A stretch of 7,696 bases of DNA from an uncultured Bacteroidales bacterium (GTDB lineage: Bacteria; Bacteroidota; Bacteroidia; Bacteroidales; Paludibacteraceae), in contig CAIQOG010000401.1 of the NCBI GenBank assembly GCA_903873355.1, forward strand, positions 1 to 7,696, given 5' to 3'. Of the stretch, positions 6,271 through 7,696 are shown piece after piece. The position numbers and the translations under genes are program-made. The notes under the pieces were generated by a model. The model was not told the origin of the DNA. It made no database searches and saw nothing but the letters and a program-made list of their open reading frames with translations. Each line of letters opens with the position of its first letter. Positions within the stretch are counted from its first letter, which is position 1.

Positions 6271-7696
6271 ATGAAACTAAAACTATCACAATTAGCCAAA
6301 CTCGCATTTATTGTATTAGCTACAATATTGTCAGTTGAATCTACCTACAGTCAAACAATTGTTGGGTACACATTGTCATCAAATGGTAATGCTACATCGG
6401 GCATTGCCGTAAATTATCCTGGCATGGGGCGTACTTTAGGTATAAACGACCTTACTTCTTCAGGTTATTCTGTAAGTAATGGTCAGACTTGTTATGGCTG
6501 GGGAAATGCAGTTGGAACAGACAGTTGGTCTACATCAGCATTTAGCACTGCCCAATATATTAACCTTACAGGTTCGTTTCAAATGAAAGCTAACACAAAC
6601 TTAGGCCCTAAGGATTTTAAAATTCAATACAGCCTTAACGGTTCAGTTTGGAATGAAACACCAACAGGTAATATAGTAACTTTGACAAACGGATTTAGTA
6701 CTTATAATTTTTCGTTGCCAACAATCTGCGAAAACAAATCAACAGTATATGTTCGTTGGGTGTTGAATTCGACATTAAGATTAGATGGTGGCACATTAAG
6801 TTCAACCACAAGTACTCATAATGCTTCATTAAAAGGCGTTTCTATTGCCGGAAACTTATTTGCTGCACCATCAACACAGGCTTCAAACATATCTATTAGT
6901 TCAGGAACACCTACATCATTACGTGTAAGCTGTACAAATGGAAATGGCAATAATCGTATTATTGTAATGAACACCACAAACAGCTTTACAAATCCTGTTA
7001 ATGATTACGACCCTTCTGCAAATACAACCTACGGAGGTGGAGAACAAGTCATATATAATGGAACGGAATCTGCTGTAACTGTAAATGTTCCTTCTTCTTC
7101 GAATGAATACTGGTTCAGGGTTTATGAATACAATAAAATGGATAACTTAACACGTTATAATACAACAACTGCAAGTTTCAATCCAAAACAATGTAAACTT
7201 GAAGCAATACACACTCCAACATCTGCAAACATCAGATTAACACGTGCCGATTTAGGCGCTACCATTACAACTCCAACCTCTGGTACTATTGTTGAAAGAG
7301 GAATATATTGGAGCACTACAACTCCGGTAGATGAAACTGCAAATTTAGTTAGTGAAAGCACCAATTTAGGAGGCGTATATAGCATTGCTGATATACCTGT
7401 AGATAGAGGTAGTACTATTTATTACAAAGGTTATGTTACTAACGAATATGGAACAAACATGTCTGAAGAAGCTAGTTTCAACAACAAACCAGTATTTTCA
7501 GGCACCGGTAATTGGGAAGACAATACCAAATGGAATGTAAAAGAAGTACCAGGCTCTCATGGGGACCCTACCTATGGACATGTTGATGACAGCCCAACAA
7601 TTGATGGTCAATGTACTTTAGATAATTCAAATGAAGTGACTGATTTAACCATTAATAATGGAAAAAAACTTACAATAAATCCTGAAAAAACTTTAG
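6271..7696 (+). CDS. Secreted multi-domain surface protein with FN3-like repeats, 3' end missing
   Basis: The frame from ATG 6271 stays open to the right edge: 475 codons plus one base and no stop. Residues 1-28 are a signal peptide (Lys2, Lys4, Lys10, hydrophobic 11-21, likely cut after TYSQ). Residues 29-194 resemble a jelly-roll domain common in Bacteroidota exported proteins, with GPKDFKIQYSLNGSVWNE (112-129) and VYVRWVLNST (159-168). An FN3-like domain with PSTQASNISIS (200-210), TNGNGNNRIIVM (222-233) and YWFRVYEYN (280-288) follows at about 199-302, and a second with GTIVERGIYWSTTT (338-351) and YYKGYVTNEYGTN (384-396) at about 308-404. From 408 a third type begins (FSGTGNWEDNTKWN, then VPG, then LTINNGKKLTI). 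The protein is rich in Thr, Ser and Asn. Such proteins often end in a type IX secretion signal, which would lie beyond the window. The exact role is unknown; adhesion, matrix or a surface enzyme are possible. Confidence 0.85.
   Translation, partial: MKLKLSQLAKLAFIVLATILSVESTYSQTIVGYTLSSNGNATSGIAVNYPGMGRTLGINDLTSSGYSVSNGQTCYGWGNAVGTDSWSTSAFSTAQYINLTGSFQMKANTNLGPKDFKIQYSLNGSVWNETPTGNIVTLTNGFSTYNFSLPTICENKSTVYVRWVLNSTLRLDGGTLSSTTSTHNASLKGVSIAGNLFAAPSTQASNISISSGTPTSLRVSCTNGNGNNRIIVMNTTNSFTNPVNDYDPSANTTYGGGEQVIYNGTESAVTVNVPSSSNEYWFRVYEYNKMDNLTRYNTTTASFNPKQCKLEAIHTPTSANIRLTRADLGATITTPTSGTIVERGIYWSTTTPVDETANLVSESTNLGGVYSIADIPVDRGSTIYYKGYVTNEYGTNMSEEASFNNKPVFSGTGNWEDNTKWNVKEVPGSHGDPTYGHVDDSPTIDGQCTLDNSNEVTDLTINNGKKLTINPEKTL

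Noticed and set aside
7155..7385. Minus-strand open frame of 76 codons at the right end
   Set aside because: It is antisense to the second FN3-like domain of the secreted protein, whose frame is open for 475 codons with recognisable motifs.
1..7696. Search for CRISPR arrays, tRNA or rRNA genes, insertion sequences and defence genes
   Set aside because: No spaced direct repeats, cloverleaf-like patterns, transposase-like frames or flanking terminal repeats were seen by eye.

Overview
The window looks like a chromosomal segment of a low-GC member of the Bacteroidota. Three things support this. The gene set is typical: ftsK, a divergent LolA-like gene and trxB in a row, plus a secreted multi-domain protein of the kind that phylum exports. 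Start codons are preceded by A-rich sequence instead of Shine-Dalgarno motifs. Several intergenic spaces carry the Bacteroidota-type promoter (TTTG or TTG about 19-20 bases before TAnnTTTG). The sequence does not support a genus call.

Left part (1-1662, all minus strand): the first 56 codons of rarA (AAA+ ATPase of stalled-fork recombination) run off the left edge. A strong hairpin terminator (234-268) separates rarA from a gene for a small membrane protein with a rubrerythrin-type CxxC/CxxC ribbon fused to a four-helix, DUF2231-like membrane domain. Upstream of that lies nth (endonuclease III), with its catalytic Lys and Asp and its 4Fe-4S cysteines intact. The membrane protein gene has its own good promoter just after the nth stop.

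Middle part (1663-5970, plus strand): a 155-base divergent spacer holds a weak promoter for each side and five tandem degenerate heptamers just before ftsK. Then come ftsK (DNA translocase), a LolA-like periplasmic lipoprotein carrier and trxB (thioredoxin reductase), spaced by 17 and 20 bases with no terminator between them, so they are probably one transcript. A weak AT-rich hairpin plus T-run at 5938-5970 may end it.

Right part (5971-7696): a 354-base gene-free stretch begins after trxB. It is very AT-rich and in places almost lacks G on the plus strand. It ends in the clearest promoter of the window, whose spacer carries a perfect 7-1-7 palindrome, and then in a leader with a potential stem at its 5' end. 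This promoter drives a long reading frame from 6271 that stays open to the right edge (475 codons, no stop). It encodes a signal peptide, a beta-sandwich-like domain, two fibronectin-III-like domains and the start of a 'GTGNW...VPG' domain, all familiar from Bacteroidota surface or secreted proteins.

Most of the window is conserved housekeeping sequence. I do not see evidence for a new defence or mobile system. The points most worth a second look are the promoter with palindrome and leader stem ahead of the secreted protein, that truncated protein itself, and the rubredoxin-like membrane protein.
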